Source: Bacteroidota bacterium
Lineage (GTDB): Bacteria; Bacteroidota; Bacteroidia; Chitinophagales; Chitinophagaceae
Reading direction: 5' to 3'
NCBI GenBank assembly: GCA_028876035.1
Contig: JAGWTK010000138.1
Coordinates: forward strand, 1-9,095
DNA length: 9,095 bases
Both the position numbers and the translations under genes were made by a program. The number at the start of each line of letters is the position of its first letter. Position 1 is the stretch's first letter. The notes beneath the pieces are model-generated. The model had not been told where the DNA came from. It searched no databases and saw nothing but the letters and a program-made list of their open reading frames with translations. Below, in pieces: positions 1 through 5,770 of this stretch.

Positions 1-35
1 TGAAACTCGCATCCGTTAACCCCTCTAAACATACT

Positions 36-71
36 AACTAATTTAGCTGCAATATACTAAATAAATTAGTT
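36..71. repeat. AT-rich inverted repeat downstream of tatD
   Basis: The 9-base arms AACTAATTT (36-44) and AAATTAGTT (63-71) are perfect inverted copies separated by 18 bases, inside a very AT-rich stretch that also repeats TACTAA. It lies about 55 bases past the tatD stop on the minus strand. No T-run follows on either strand, so it is not a convincing intrinsic terminator. It could be a weak 3'-end structure or just AT-rich spacer. The rest of 1-125 shows no gene. Confidence 0.3.
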
Positions 72-125
72 TGTTATCAGCCGCTGAACATTCAAATGAG
101 AAAGTTCTACCTAATTCTAAATATC

Positions 126-890
126 TTAAATTCCGAACAGTTTCTCTGCATTCGCTGTAGTAACCTGCATCACTTCAGTTACCGAAATTTCTTTTACGGA
201 AGCGAGGCGCTCAGCGATATGTGTGAGAAAGGCGCTTTCGTTCCTTTTTCCGCGCAAAGGCACGGGCGACAGGTAAGGAGCATCCGTTTCGAGGACGATA
301 TTATCGAGTGGAAGCTGTGCCAGCACGGCACCCAGGCCGGAATTCTTATAGGTGAGTACGCCTCCGATGCCAAGACAAAAACCGAGATCGGTAATCGCCT
401 TTGCTTCTTCCACGCTGCCGCCGAAACAGTGAAAGACACCGCGCAAGTTTCCATCCTGCATTTTTTTTATTACGCCAATACACTCGGGTGTCGACTCCCT
501 GGAATGAATCACTACTGGTATGCCCAGATTCTTTGCCCATTGCACCTGTGTTTCAAAAGCTTCGTATTGTTGCGGCACAAAGGTTTTGTCCCAGTAAAAA
601 TCAAGTCCTGTTTCACCAATGGCAATAAACCTGCGTTTTTCCAGCCAGTCGGCTGCTACCGCGAGTTCAGTCTTGTAGTCCTCTTTTACCGAACAGGGAT
701 GAAGTCCCATCATCGCGAAACAATGGTTTGGGTAATCTACTTCCATCTGGAGCATGTTGTCGATAACTGCACTGTCGATGGCAGGAAGGTAAAAGCGCTC
801 AACCCCTGCACTGATCGCCCGTTGCATCATGGCCGGCCTGTCGTTATCGAATGCATCTGCGTAGAGGTGACAATGTGTATCAATCATCAT
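126..890 (-). CDS. tatD: TatD family metal-dependent hydrolase (DNase-like)
   Basis: This encodes 254 residues, the usual length for the TatD family, which are cytoplasmic TIM-barrel metallohydrolases with 3'-5' exonuclease/DNase activity linked to DNA repair and turnover. The family metal-site pattern is complete: the N-terminal H6-x-H8 pair in THCHLYAD, H64 in GLHP, E93 in IGETGLDF, H129 in VVIHSRE, H154 in VFHCFGG and D203 in LETDAPYL. The arginine-rich PLRGKRN loop near 211-217 is also typical. Two adjacent ATG codons (888-890 and 885-887) could both start it, a difference of one residue; neither has a clear Shine-Dalgarno sequence. It stands alone on the minus strand, separated by a 397-base gap and a terminator from the deacetylase gene upstream, so it probably has its own promoter. 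No Bacteroidota -7 box was found in that gap. The family is certain; which TatD paralogue it is, and its physiological substrate, cannot be told from sequence. Confidence 0.95.
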   Translation of the reverse strand: MMIDTHCHLYADAFDNDRPAMMQRAISAGVERFYLPAIDSAVIDNMLQMEVDYPNHCFAMMGLHPCSVKEDYKTELAVAADWLEKRRFIAIGETGLDFYWDKTFVPQQYEAFETQVQWAKNLGIPVVIHSRESTPECIGVIKKMQDGNLRGVFHCFGGSVEEAKAITDLGFCLGIGGVLTYKNSGLGAVLAQLPLDNIVLETDAPYLSPVPLRGKRNESAFLTHIAERLASVKEISVTEVMQVTTANAEKLFGI

Positions 891-1007
891 AGACTTTCAA
901 TTGTAATGTATGTTGGGGCGGATGACGTGGTTTGTTCGACAATACCCCGGGGATTTCCCCGACCAGCCATGCTTTTTTGCGGCAATGGCTGCTCGTAAAG
1001 CTACCAT

Positions 1008-1021
1008 CAATCGATCGATTG
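1008..1021. repeat. perfect 14-bp palindrome
   Basis: CAATCGATCGATTG is fully self-complementary with no spacer. It sits about 118 bases upstream of the tatD start in an intergenic gap. A dyad of this length can bind a dimeric regulator, but nothing else in the window supports that and no second copy was noticed. Confidence 0.4.
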
Positions 1022-1200
1022 TCGTGCATAAGGGGAAACCATGGTATGGGTTTGCTCATAGGAGCAGGAACTTGCAGAAAACGGCTCAAAACCGCGCTGG
1101 TAAGGCACCCCCGGAACCGCCCCAAACAGTTGATAAGGAATTTTTTGTTTGTATTGAGAAAATATTATTATACCTTTAATTCAGTTTTCATAGGGTACGG

Positions 1201-1240
1201 ATTAAAAACGGGCCAGGGTTTCTACCCCGGCCCAAACTTT
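1201..1240 (-). terminator. intrinsic terminator after the deacetylase gene
   Basis: The arms 1210-1219 and 1224-1233 form a 10-bp GC-rich stem with one A-C mismatch and a TTCT loop. Read on the minus strand, the stem is followed by GTTTTTAAT, and it lies about 55 bases after the deacetylase stop. The plus side also has a T-run (about 1238-1243), so the structure may work in both directions, although no plus-strand gene enters from the left. Confidence 0.8.
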
Positions 1241-1287
1241 TTTCAGGGCATGCCTGTACCAACTTAGCTTACACCAGCAGCATTTTT

Positions 1288-1914
1288 CTACATCGCCAGC
1301 TTTTCAAACACAAAACCTTTTCCACTGAACCACTCCAATGTTTGCCGGAGTGCATATTCCATCCGGGGCATTGCTTTTTCGCTATCGTGAAAGACAACGA
1401 TCGAACCATTGCGCGTTGCTCCTTTTACATTCTTCCAGCATTTCTCCGGTGTTATCCGTGTATCAAAATCGGCACTGAGCACCGACCACATTACAATGCG
1501 CGCCCGCATCTTTTCTTTCAGCAATTGTCCCTGGAACCTGGTGATCCTTCCATAAGGAGGCCGGAACAAAGAGCTGTCGATATATACTGCTGCTTTTTTA
1601 ATGTTATCTAAGTATACATCGTCGGCTGTTTTCCAGCCGTTGAGATGATCAAAGCTATGGTTACCGGTAACATGACCTTCATTCAGAATCCGCGCATATA
1701 TATCGGGGTGAGCAGCCACATTTTTTCCGATACAGAAAAAACTGGCTTTCGCATGGTATTGCTGCAGGATATCCAAAACGAGAGGCGTTGCTGCCGGGTG
1801 CGGACCATCATCGAAGCTGAGGTAGATTTTTTTCTGGTCCGGTGGCATACTCCAGAGATAACCTGGATACAACCATTGTTTCACCCACCAGGGTGTATTT
1901 ATCAGGTAAAACAT
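1288..1914 (-). CDS. polysaccharide deacetylase (NodB homology, CE4-like)
   Basis: This 208-residue protein is essentially a bare NodB/CE4 deacetylase domain, a metal-dependent enzyme class that removes N- or O-acetyl groups from glycans such as peptidoglycan, chitin oligomers or xylan. The motifs run in order: SFDDGP (33-38; base D35, metal D36), HSFDH (H86 and H90 as metal ligands), RPPYG (118-122), the WSVLSADFD segment (143-151), and VFHD with H176. The hydrophobic, aromatic N-terminus (1-22) is not a convincing cleavable signal peptide, so location is uncertain; it could be cytoplasmic or loosely membrane-associated. The ATG lies 6 nt after the stop of the upstream ARPP-1-like gene, with an A-rich stretch instead of a Shine-Dalgarno sequence, pointing to an operon and possible translational coupling. 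A clear terminator follows. The family is secure; the glycan substrate is unknown. Confidence 0.93.
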   Translation of the reverse strand: MFYLINTPWWVKQWLYPGYLWSMPPDQKKIYLSFDDGPHPAATPLVLDILQQYHAKASFFCIGKNVAAHPDIYARILNEGHVTGNHSFDHLNGWKTADDVYLDNIKKAAVYIDSSLFRPPYGRITRFQGQLLKEKMRARIVMWSVLSADFDTRITPEKCWKNVKGATRNGSIVVFHDSEKAMPRMEYALRQTLEWFSGKGFVFEKLAM

Positions 1915-1920
1915 TTTTTC

Positions 1921-2859
1921 TTAGTAAGTGGTAATATGAATAACTCGTCCGCCCGCCTTGAACAGCTTCCCGTTCTTTTTCACAAAAGCTTCCTGCTGGA
2001 TTTCATCTATCAAAAATTGATCAAGGTACTTTTTAACGGCAGCATTGCCCACCGAAGGTGTATTGCCGAATACCATCGCTTCTTCGATATAACCCATGAG
2101 CAGGGGTTGCAGTTTTCCATAGAAGAGATTGCTGGCAGCAAAAATATCTGAGCCAAGGATGCTATCGCCGGACATACATACTATGCCCACGATCGTGCTA
2201 TCGGTCGACCGGAACCTGCGTTCAAAATATTGCCAGTAATCGGATTGTTTAAAGTTGAAGGCTTTGTCTTTTTCGCGCGACAGGTACGAAAGGGTTTTAT
2301 TTTTTACTTTATCGCGTTCAAGCTGGTTATTAATCTCTTTCCAGATAAGTACTTGATTGTGCGATTGGTCAATGGTTTTGCGCAGGTGCGTATTGGCCAT
2401 GCGGCTGTATTCAAATTTTTTATCTTTCTCACTCCACCGGCCCTCTTCCACACACATAACGGGCAAGTCTATGCGCCCCGATTTTGCGGCAACAATCGTA
2501 TCCCTCGATACTACCCTATCCTGCCGGCCCCCTGCCAGCACTTCTCCTGAAGACACCAATACGTTCTTGTCTGAATTGTTGTACATAGACAGCCAATGCA
2601 CATTTTCCACCGCGGCGGTGCCTCTTTCCTGAACGGTAACCAATCCCTGCCGGAGCGCTTCACTAAATGAAATGAGGTTGCGGGTAGCGGGCGGCTGGGC
2701 AGAAGGCGGACCTTTATAGCGAATCGGGATCAGCTTCAGGTTTTTGTATTCCATCGCACTGTCGTAGTCGACAAACAGGTTCTGGTAGGTCAGTTGGGCC
2801 AGGAGACGGGGGCCGCAGCATAATAAAAACAGTAATATTAAAGAAAGCCTTATCCGCAT
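1921..2859 (-). CDS. exported ARPP-1/DUF6569-like protein of unknown function
   Basis: This encodes 312 residues beginning with a type I signal peptide: RIR positive end, hydrophobic core at about 5-15, and probable cleavage after LLA21 before Q22. There is no lipobox (C14 and C15 lie inside the core after Leu), so the mature protein is probably periplasmic or outside the cell. The strongest conserved-looking block is SSGEVLAGGRQDR (103-115), followed by RDTIVAA (119-125) and the PVMCVEEGRW segment (133-142). I recall this pattern from the ARPP-1 (DUF6569) family, whose biochemical role is not established; this assignment is from memory and needs a profile search. The middle (about 144-215) is highly charged and looks helical; the C-terminal part (220-312) looks globular. 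It is first in a two-gene unit with the deacetylase, 6 nt apart, which suggests an envelope or glycan context. No promoter box was recognised upstream. Confidence 0.8.
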   Translation of the reverse strand: MRIRLSLILLFLLCCGPRLLAQLTYQNLFVDYDSAMEYKNLKLIPIRYKGPPSAQPPATRNLISFSEALRQGLVTVQERGTAAVENVHWLSMYNNSDKNVLVSSGEVLAGGRQDRVVSRDTIVAAKSGRIDLPVMCVEEGRWSEKDKKFEYSRMANTHLRKTIDQSHNQVLIWKEINNQLERDKVKNKTLSYLSREKDKAFNFKQSDYWQYFERRFRSTDSTIVGIVCMSGDSILGSDIFAASNLFYGKLQPLLMGYIEEAMVFGNTPSVGNAAVKKYLDQFLIDEIQQEAFVKKNGKLFKAGGRVIHITTY

Positions 2860-2939
2860 AGGGGTTATGCTCCGATGAAGGTACAGAATCCCGGCCGGTA
2901 TTAAACTCCTTTAACCAGCGGGGTTTGAAACGGTGCGGT

Positions 2940-2955
2940 TACTATATTTATAGTA
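2940..2955. repeat. small AT-rich dyad in the divergent control region
   Basis: TACTATA and TATAGTA are perfect 7-base inverted arms around a TT centre. It lies about 80 bases upstream of the ARPP-1-like gene and about 130 bases upstream of acpP. It could be an operator or part of an AT-rich promoter for the minus-strand operon; no function is shown. Confidence 0.35.
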
Positions 2956-2973
2956 TCAATTGCGAAGGGTATA

Positions 2974-3011
2974 AGGCCCGTTTTGCGCTGATTTTCAGAA
3001 AAAACGGCCCT
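2974..3011. other. compound stem-loop upstream of the acpP promoter
   Basis: The arms 2974-2984 and 3001-3011 pair over 11 positions with a single C-C mismatch. Inside, CTGA (2988-2991) and TCAG (2995-2998) close a second 4-bp stem on a TTT loop. On the plus strand it is followed by TAATAATAAAAAC rather than a T-run, so it is not a normal terminator there. It ends 22 bases before the acpP -33 box. It may act at the DNA level (cruciform or operator) or belong to a short transcript. Confidence 0.5.
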
Positions 3012-3033
3012 AATAATAAAAACTGCCCCGGTC

Positions 3034-3063
3034 ATTGTGGTTTATCCAAAAAGTATATTTTTG
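3034..3063 (+). promoter_or_regulatory. Bacteroidota-type promoter of acpP
   Basis: TATTTTTG at 3056-3063 fits the Bacteroidota primary sigma -7 consensus TANNTTTG exactly. ATTG at 3034-3037, 18 bases upstream, resembles the -33 TTTG box. Transcription would start near 3068-3071, giving a leader of under 20 bases before the acpP ATG at 3088. This is the best promoter in the window and probably drives acpP and at least part of fabF-rnc. Confidence 0.7.
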
Positions 3064-3087
3064 CAGCCGTAACTAAACTTTACTAAA

Positions 3088-3324
3088 ATGTCAGACATCG
3101 CAACAAGAGTTAAAAAGATCATTGTTGACAAACTGGGCGTAGAAGAGGCAGAAGTTACCAACGAGGCTTCTTTTACCAATGACCTGGGTGCAGATTCGCT
3201 GGACACCGTTGAACTGATTATGGAATTCGAGAAGGAATTCAATATTTCTATTCCGGATGAGCAGGCCGAAACGATTACCACTGTTGGACAGGCTGTTGCT
3301 TATTTGGAAGAGCACGCCAAATAA
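3088..3324 (+). CDS. acpP: acyl carrier protein
   Basis: This small acidic 78-residue protein carries growing acyl chains on a 4'-phosphopantetheine arm during type II fatty acid synthesis in the cytoplasm. The attachment serine is S37 in the canonical DSL motif within GADSLDTVELIMEFEKEF, preceded by the ACP-typical NDLG segment. Length and charge match the housekeeping AcpP of bacteria, and position directly before fabF supports that over a specialised carrier from a natural-product cluster. The ATG at 3088 follows a short A/T-rich leader with no Shine-Dalgarno sequence, downstream of a strong -7 box. A hairpin in the following gap may reduce read-through so that AcpP is made in excess of FabF. 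Identification is secure. Confidence 0.98.
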   Translation: MSDIATRVKKIIVDKLGVEEAEVTNEASFTNDLGADSLDTVELIMEFEKEFNISIPDEQAETITTVGQAVAYLEEHAK

Positions 3325-3355
3325 GATTTTATCCGACTAGTATAGGACCAAGAAC

Positions 3356-3396
3356 AATCCGCCTTTCTTCAAAATATATTGCAGGGAGGGCGGATT
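3356..3396 (+). promoter_or_regulatory. hairpin between acpP and fabF, possible attenuator
   Basis: AATCCGCC (3356-3363) pairs perfectly with GGCGGATT (3389-3396), and the stem can extend by six more pairs, including three G-U wobbles, down to 3369/3383, leaving a loop of about 13 bases. It is followed by TATCACTTAATC rather than a continuous T-run, so it would be at most a leaky terminator or an mRNA-stability/processing element between the carrier and synthase genes. Confidence 0.5.
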
Positions 3397-3424
3397 TATC
3401 ACTTAATCAATCCCGCACATTCTT

Positions 3425-4675
3425 ATGGAGTTAAAACGGGTCGTTGTTACAGGCATAGGTGCGCTGACACCGATTGGTAATACCACCGATGAATACTGGA
3501 ATGGACTGCTGAATGGTGTGTCCGGTGCTGATTTTATCACCCTGTTTGATGCATCAAAGTTCAAAACCCGTTTTGCCTGCGAAATAAAAAACTTCGACCC
3601 GGTTCAATTCATGGACCGCAAAGAAGCGCGTAAGATTGACCGGTTCACGCAATTTGCCCTGGTCGCCAGTGACCAGGCGATGGCAGATGCCGGACTCTCC
3701 AAAGAAAACATCAATCCCGACCGTTGCGGCGTTGTTTTTGGCAGCGGAATCGGCGGTATTATTACATTCCAGACGGAAGTAGCAGAATTCGCCCGTGGCG
3801 ATGGCAACCCGCGTTTCAATCCCTTTTTCATCCCGAAGATGATCCTGGACATTGCCGCGGGTCAGATATCCATGCGCCATAACCTTCGCGGGCCCAACTT
3901 CGCCGTAGTAAGCGCCTGTGCCACCAGCACCAATGCCATTATTGAAGCCTTTAACCTGCTGCGGTTAGGCAAGGCCGATATTATATTATCGGGGGGAAGC
4001 GAAGCGGTGATCGTGGAAGCCGGCGTTGGCGGATTCAATGCGATGAAGGCGATGAGCGAACGGAACGACGACCCGAAAACAGCCAGCCGTCCTTACGATA
4101 AGGACCGCGACGGTTTTGTTATGGGAGAAGCTGCCGGTGTGCTGGTACTGGAAACCCTCGACAGTGCCCTGGCCAGGGGAGCCAAAATTTATTGTGAAAT
4201 TGCAGGTGGTGGCGCCACAGCCGATGCCTATCATATCACAGCGCCACATCCGGAAGGACTGGGCGCAAGAAATGTGATGCTGGCAGCTTTGGAAGATGCC
4301 AATATGAGTCCTGCTGATATTGACTATATCAATACCCACGGTACATCTACACCCCTCGGCGATGGCGCAGAAGTGAAAGCCATTACCCATGTGTTCGGTG
4401 AACATGCCTACAACCTGAACATCAGCTCCACCAAGTCTATGACCGGACATTGTTTGGGTGCGGCCGGCGTTATCGAAGCCATTGCCTGTATCAAAGCCGT
4501 CGTGCATGATATGGTGCCGCCAACCATCAATCATTTCACCGACGATCCCAGCCTCGATCCAAAACTTAATTTTACCTTTAATAAGCCCCAGGCCCGCAAA
4601 GTGCGCGCAGCGCTGAGCAATACATTCGGATTCGGTGGTCATAATGCCGCCGTAATCGTAAAGAAGTACGAGTAA
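3425..4675 (+). CDS. fabF: beta-ketoacyl-ACP synthase II (FabF)
   Basis: This 416-residue thiolase-fold condensing enzyme joins malonyl-ACP to acyl-ACP in fatty acid elongation. The catalytic triad is intact: nucleophile C165 in VVSACATSTNA, H305 in NTHGTSTPLGD and H342 in KSMTGHCLGAAG, with K337 just before. The GFGG-type loop near the C-terminus (NTFGFGGHN, 399-407) is the acyl-gate region of FabF enzymes. Cys-His-His chemistry and full length mark a FabF/FabB-type elongating enzyme, not the FabH initiator, and the VVVTGIGALTPIGN start is typical of FabF. It starts at the ATG at 3425, 100 bases after acpP, and is followed by rnc on the same strand, the usual Bacteroidota order. No separate promoter box was seen. 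Identification is secure. Confidence 0.98.
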   Translation: MELKRVVVTGIGALTPIGNTTDEYWNGLLNGVSGADFITLFDASKFKTRFACEIKNFDPVQFMDRKEARKIDRFTQFALVASDQAMADAGLSKENINPDRCGVVFGSGIGGIITFQTEVAEFARGDGNPRFNPFFIPKMILDIAAGQISMRHNLRGPNFAVVSACATSTNAIIEAFNLLRLGKADIILSGGSEAVIVEAGVGGFNAMKAMSERNDDPKTASRPYDKDRDGFVMGEAAGVLVLETLDSALARGAKIYCEIAGGGATADAYHITAPHPEGLGARNVMLAALEDANMSPADIDYINTHGTSTPLGDGAEVKAITHVFGEHAYNLNISSTKSMTGHCLGAAGVIEAIACIKAVVHDMVPPTINHFTDDPSLDPKLNFTFNKPQARKVRAALSNTFGFGGHNAAVIVKKYE

Positions 4676-4700
4676 ACCCGCCCTCTTTGTAATTTATTGA

Positions 4701-4730
4701 GCGTTGCAGGCGTTATCTGGCTGCAATCGC
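4701..4730 (+). promoter_or_regulatory. hairpin in the fabF-rnc gap
   Basis: GCGTTGCAG (4701-4709) pairs with CTGCAATCGC (4721-4730) as 9 base pairs with one bulged T, around an 11-base loop. TATCTGG occurs in the loop (4714-4720) and again at 4737-4743. There is no T-run. It lies in the rnc leader, about 43 bases before the start codon, so it could affect rnc translation or mRNA decay, but it is much shorter than a standard RNase III substrate. Confidence 0.4.
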
Positions 4731-4766
4731 TTGTGCTATCTGGTATCTTCTTTATCCTGGTAAATA

Positions 4767-4772
4767 ATGTAG
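4767..4772 (+). promoter_or_regulatory. ATG-TAG start-stop element next to the rnc start
   Basis: ATG at 4767 is followed directly by an in-frame TAG, and the TAG ends one base before the TTG chosen as the rnc start at 4774. A ribosome initiating here would stop at once beside the rnc start and could reinitiate or stall. Whether it is used is unknown; it may be chance. Confidence 0.3.
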
Positions 4773-4773
4773 C

Positions 4774-5508
4774 TTGCAGCTTGTGGCATTTTTAGATAAA
4801 CTTCTTTCCGGCAGCGAAAAAACGCCTTCGTTCAAGAAGCAATTGCGGAATGTGCTGGGCTTTACGCCCGGCAATACCTCTTTGTACAAAGCCGCTTTGA
4901 CCCATCGCTCCGTAAAAGAAACAGCCGACGAAAACAATGAAAGGCTCGAGTACCTCGGCGATGCGATATTAAGTGGCATCGTAGCGGATTTTCTCTTCAA
5001 AAAATACCCCTACAAGGAAGAAGGCTTTCTCACCGAAATGCGCAGTAAGATGGTCAACCGCACGACCCTCAATGAGATTGCGCTGAAAATGGGCCTTAAA
5101 AAAATTACCAACTTCAATAAGTTCGATAACTCGCTTCGCATCAGCCAGATTTTTGGAAATACCCTGGAAGCAGTGGTGGGGGCGGTATACCTCGACAAAG
5201 GTTTTAATAAAACCAAGCTGTGGGTAATGGAACGCATCATTCTTCCGCACTTGTTTATGGATGATTTGGAAACACTTGAGATTAACCATAAGAACAAGCT
5301 TTACGGCTGGGCCAATAAAAACGGCAAGAACCTCGAATTTGAAACCGTTGACGAGCGGGTAGAAGGTGGCCGCCGCTTGTTTACCATAGGCGCTGTCATT
5401 GATGGTGAGCTGGTAGCCCAGGGTAAAGCCTATAATAAGAAAGACGCCAGCCAGATTGCTGCACAAATCGCCGTTGAGAAACTCGGCCTGCTCGACAAAG
5501 AGATATAA
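4774..5508 (+). CDS. rnc: ribonuclease III
   Basis: This 244-residue protein cleaves double-stranded RNA, including rRNA precursors. The N-terminal nuclease domain (about 20-165) carries the signature NERLEYLGDAIL with E57, E60 and D64. The second acidic motif reads FGNTLEAVVGAVYLD: E132 is present, but N129 occupies the position of the family's usual Asp (E. coli D114). A C-terminal double-stranded RNA-binding domain spans about 170-241, ending in the typical KKDASQIAAQIAVEKL helix. The frame has a stop at 4765-4767 and no ATG before residue 89, which is inside the nuclease domain, so translation must begin at TTG 4774 or GTG 4783; TTG is chosen because it gives the longer amphipathic N-terminus. 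The gene follows fabF by 98 bases on the same strand and is probably co-transcribed. Family identity is secure; the exact start is not. Confidence 0.95.
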   Translation: MQLVAFLDKLLSGSEKTPSFKKQLRNVLGFTPGNTSLYKAALTHRSVKETADENNERLEYLGDAILSGIVADFLFKKYPYKEEGFLTEMRSKMVNRTTLNEIALKMGLKKITNFNKFDNSLRISQIFGNTLEAVVGAVYLDKGFNKTKLWVMERIILPHLFMDDLETLEINHKNKLYGWANKNGKNLEFETVDERVEGGRRLFTIGAVIDGELVAQGKAYNKKDASQIAAQIAVEKLGLLDKEI

Positions 5509-5541
5509 TTCCTCTCCTATTTCGTCCCGATTCTGACAAAA

Positions 5542-5560
5542 TTTTCCCGCTGCGGGAAGA
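5542..5560 (+). terminator. weak terminator-like hairpin after rnc
   Basis: TTTTCCCG (5542-5549) pairs with CGGGAAGA (5553-5560), including one G-T wobble, around a CTG loop, 33 bases after the rnc stop. The following ATCTTCGTTT is only moderately T-rich, so efficiency is doubtful. It is the best candidate for the end of the acpP-fabF-rnc transcript. The rest of the 5509-5770 gap holds small palindromes (TGCATGCA at 5666-5673; CCGGT-AAA-ACCGG at 5679-5691) and no clear promoter box. Confidence 0.45.
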
Positions 5561-5770
5561 ATCTTCGTTTGCAAGCCCCCCTCCACCCGGTTCCGGTTCC
5601 GCTACGTAGTTTCTTTAGCCGACATGCTATTCAGGCTTACAATCAACAAATTACAAGACCATTCCTGCATGCATTTGACCGGTAAAACCGGCGTGTTGGC
5701 ACCTGTCAACTGGCATGGTACGGCGATTGAAATATTCCTGCTAAACCAGAAAACAACAAAAACCCTTTTT

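Larger units (their letters stand above)
891..1287. other. 397-base intergenic gap with palindromes
   Basis: No credible gene is seen between the deacetylase stop and the tatD start. Open frames here lack a recognisable domain, and the minus-strand one overlapping the tatD start begins with TTG. The gap holds the deacetylase terminator (1201-1240), a perfect 14-base palindrome (1008-1021), a short GC hairpin CGGGGA-TT-TCCCCG (948-961) about 58 bases before the tatD start, and an AT-rich block at about 1137-1185. It presumably contains the tatD promoter, but no TANNTTTG box is visible on the minus strand. Confidence 0.6.

Noticed and set aside
948..961. CGGGGA-TT-TCCCCG as a terminator or riboswitch before tatD
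   Set aside because: The stem is short, the two-base loop is too tight for the full stem, there is no T-run on either strand, and no known riboswitch pattern was recognised.
96..998. 300-codon plus-strand open frame, longer than the tatD frame it overlaps
   Set aside because: It is antisense to tatD, whose metal-binding motifs are all intact. Its translation is Cys/His/Phe-rich with no recognisable domain.
880..1125. 81-codon minus-strand frame upstream of and overlapping the tatD start
   Set aside because: It begins with TTG, has no domain or conserved-looking segment, and the overlap is only 11 bases. It is probably a chance frame in the leader region.
3986..4642. 218-codon minus-strand frame inside fabF
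   Set aside because: It is antisense to the catalytic C-terminal half of fabF, which is complete. The translation is rich in His, Cys and Met with no family pattern.
5679..5691. CCGGT-AAA-ACCGG inverted repeat as an operator for the T9SS gene
   Set aside because: Arms of 5 bases are expected by chance at this scale, and there is no nearby promoter box to relate it to.
5624..5770. 49-residue N-terminal extension of the T9SS-secreted protein
   Set aside because: The ATG at 5771 starts directly with a good signal peptide. The extension would bury that signal and has no coding character.
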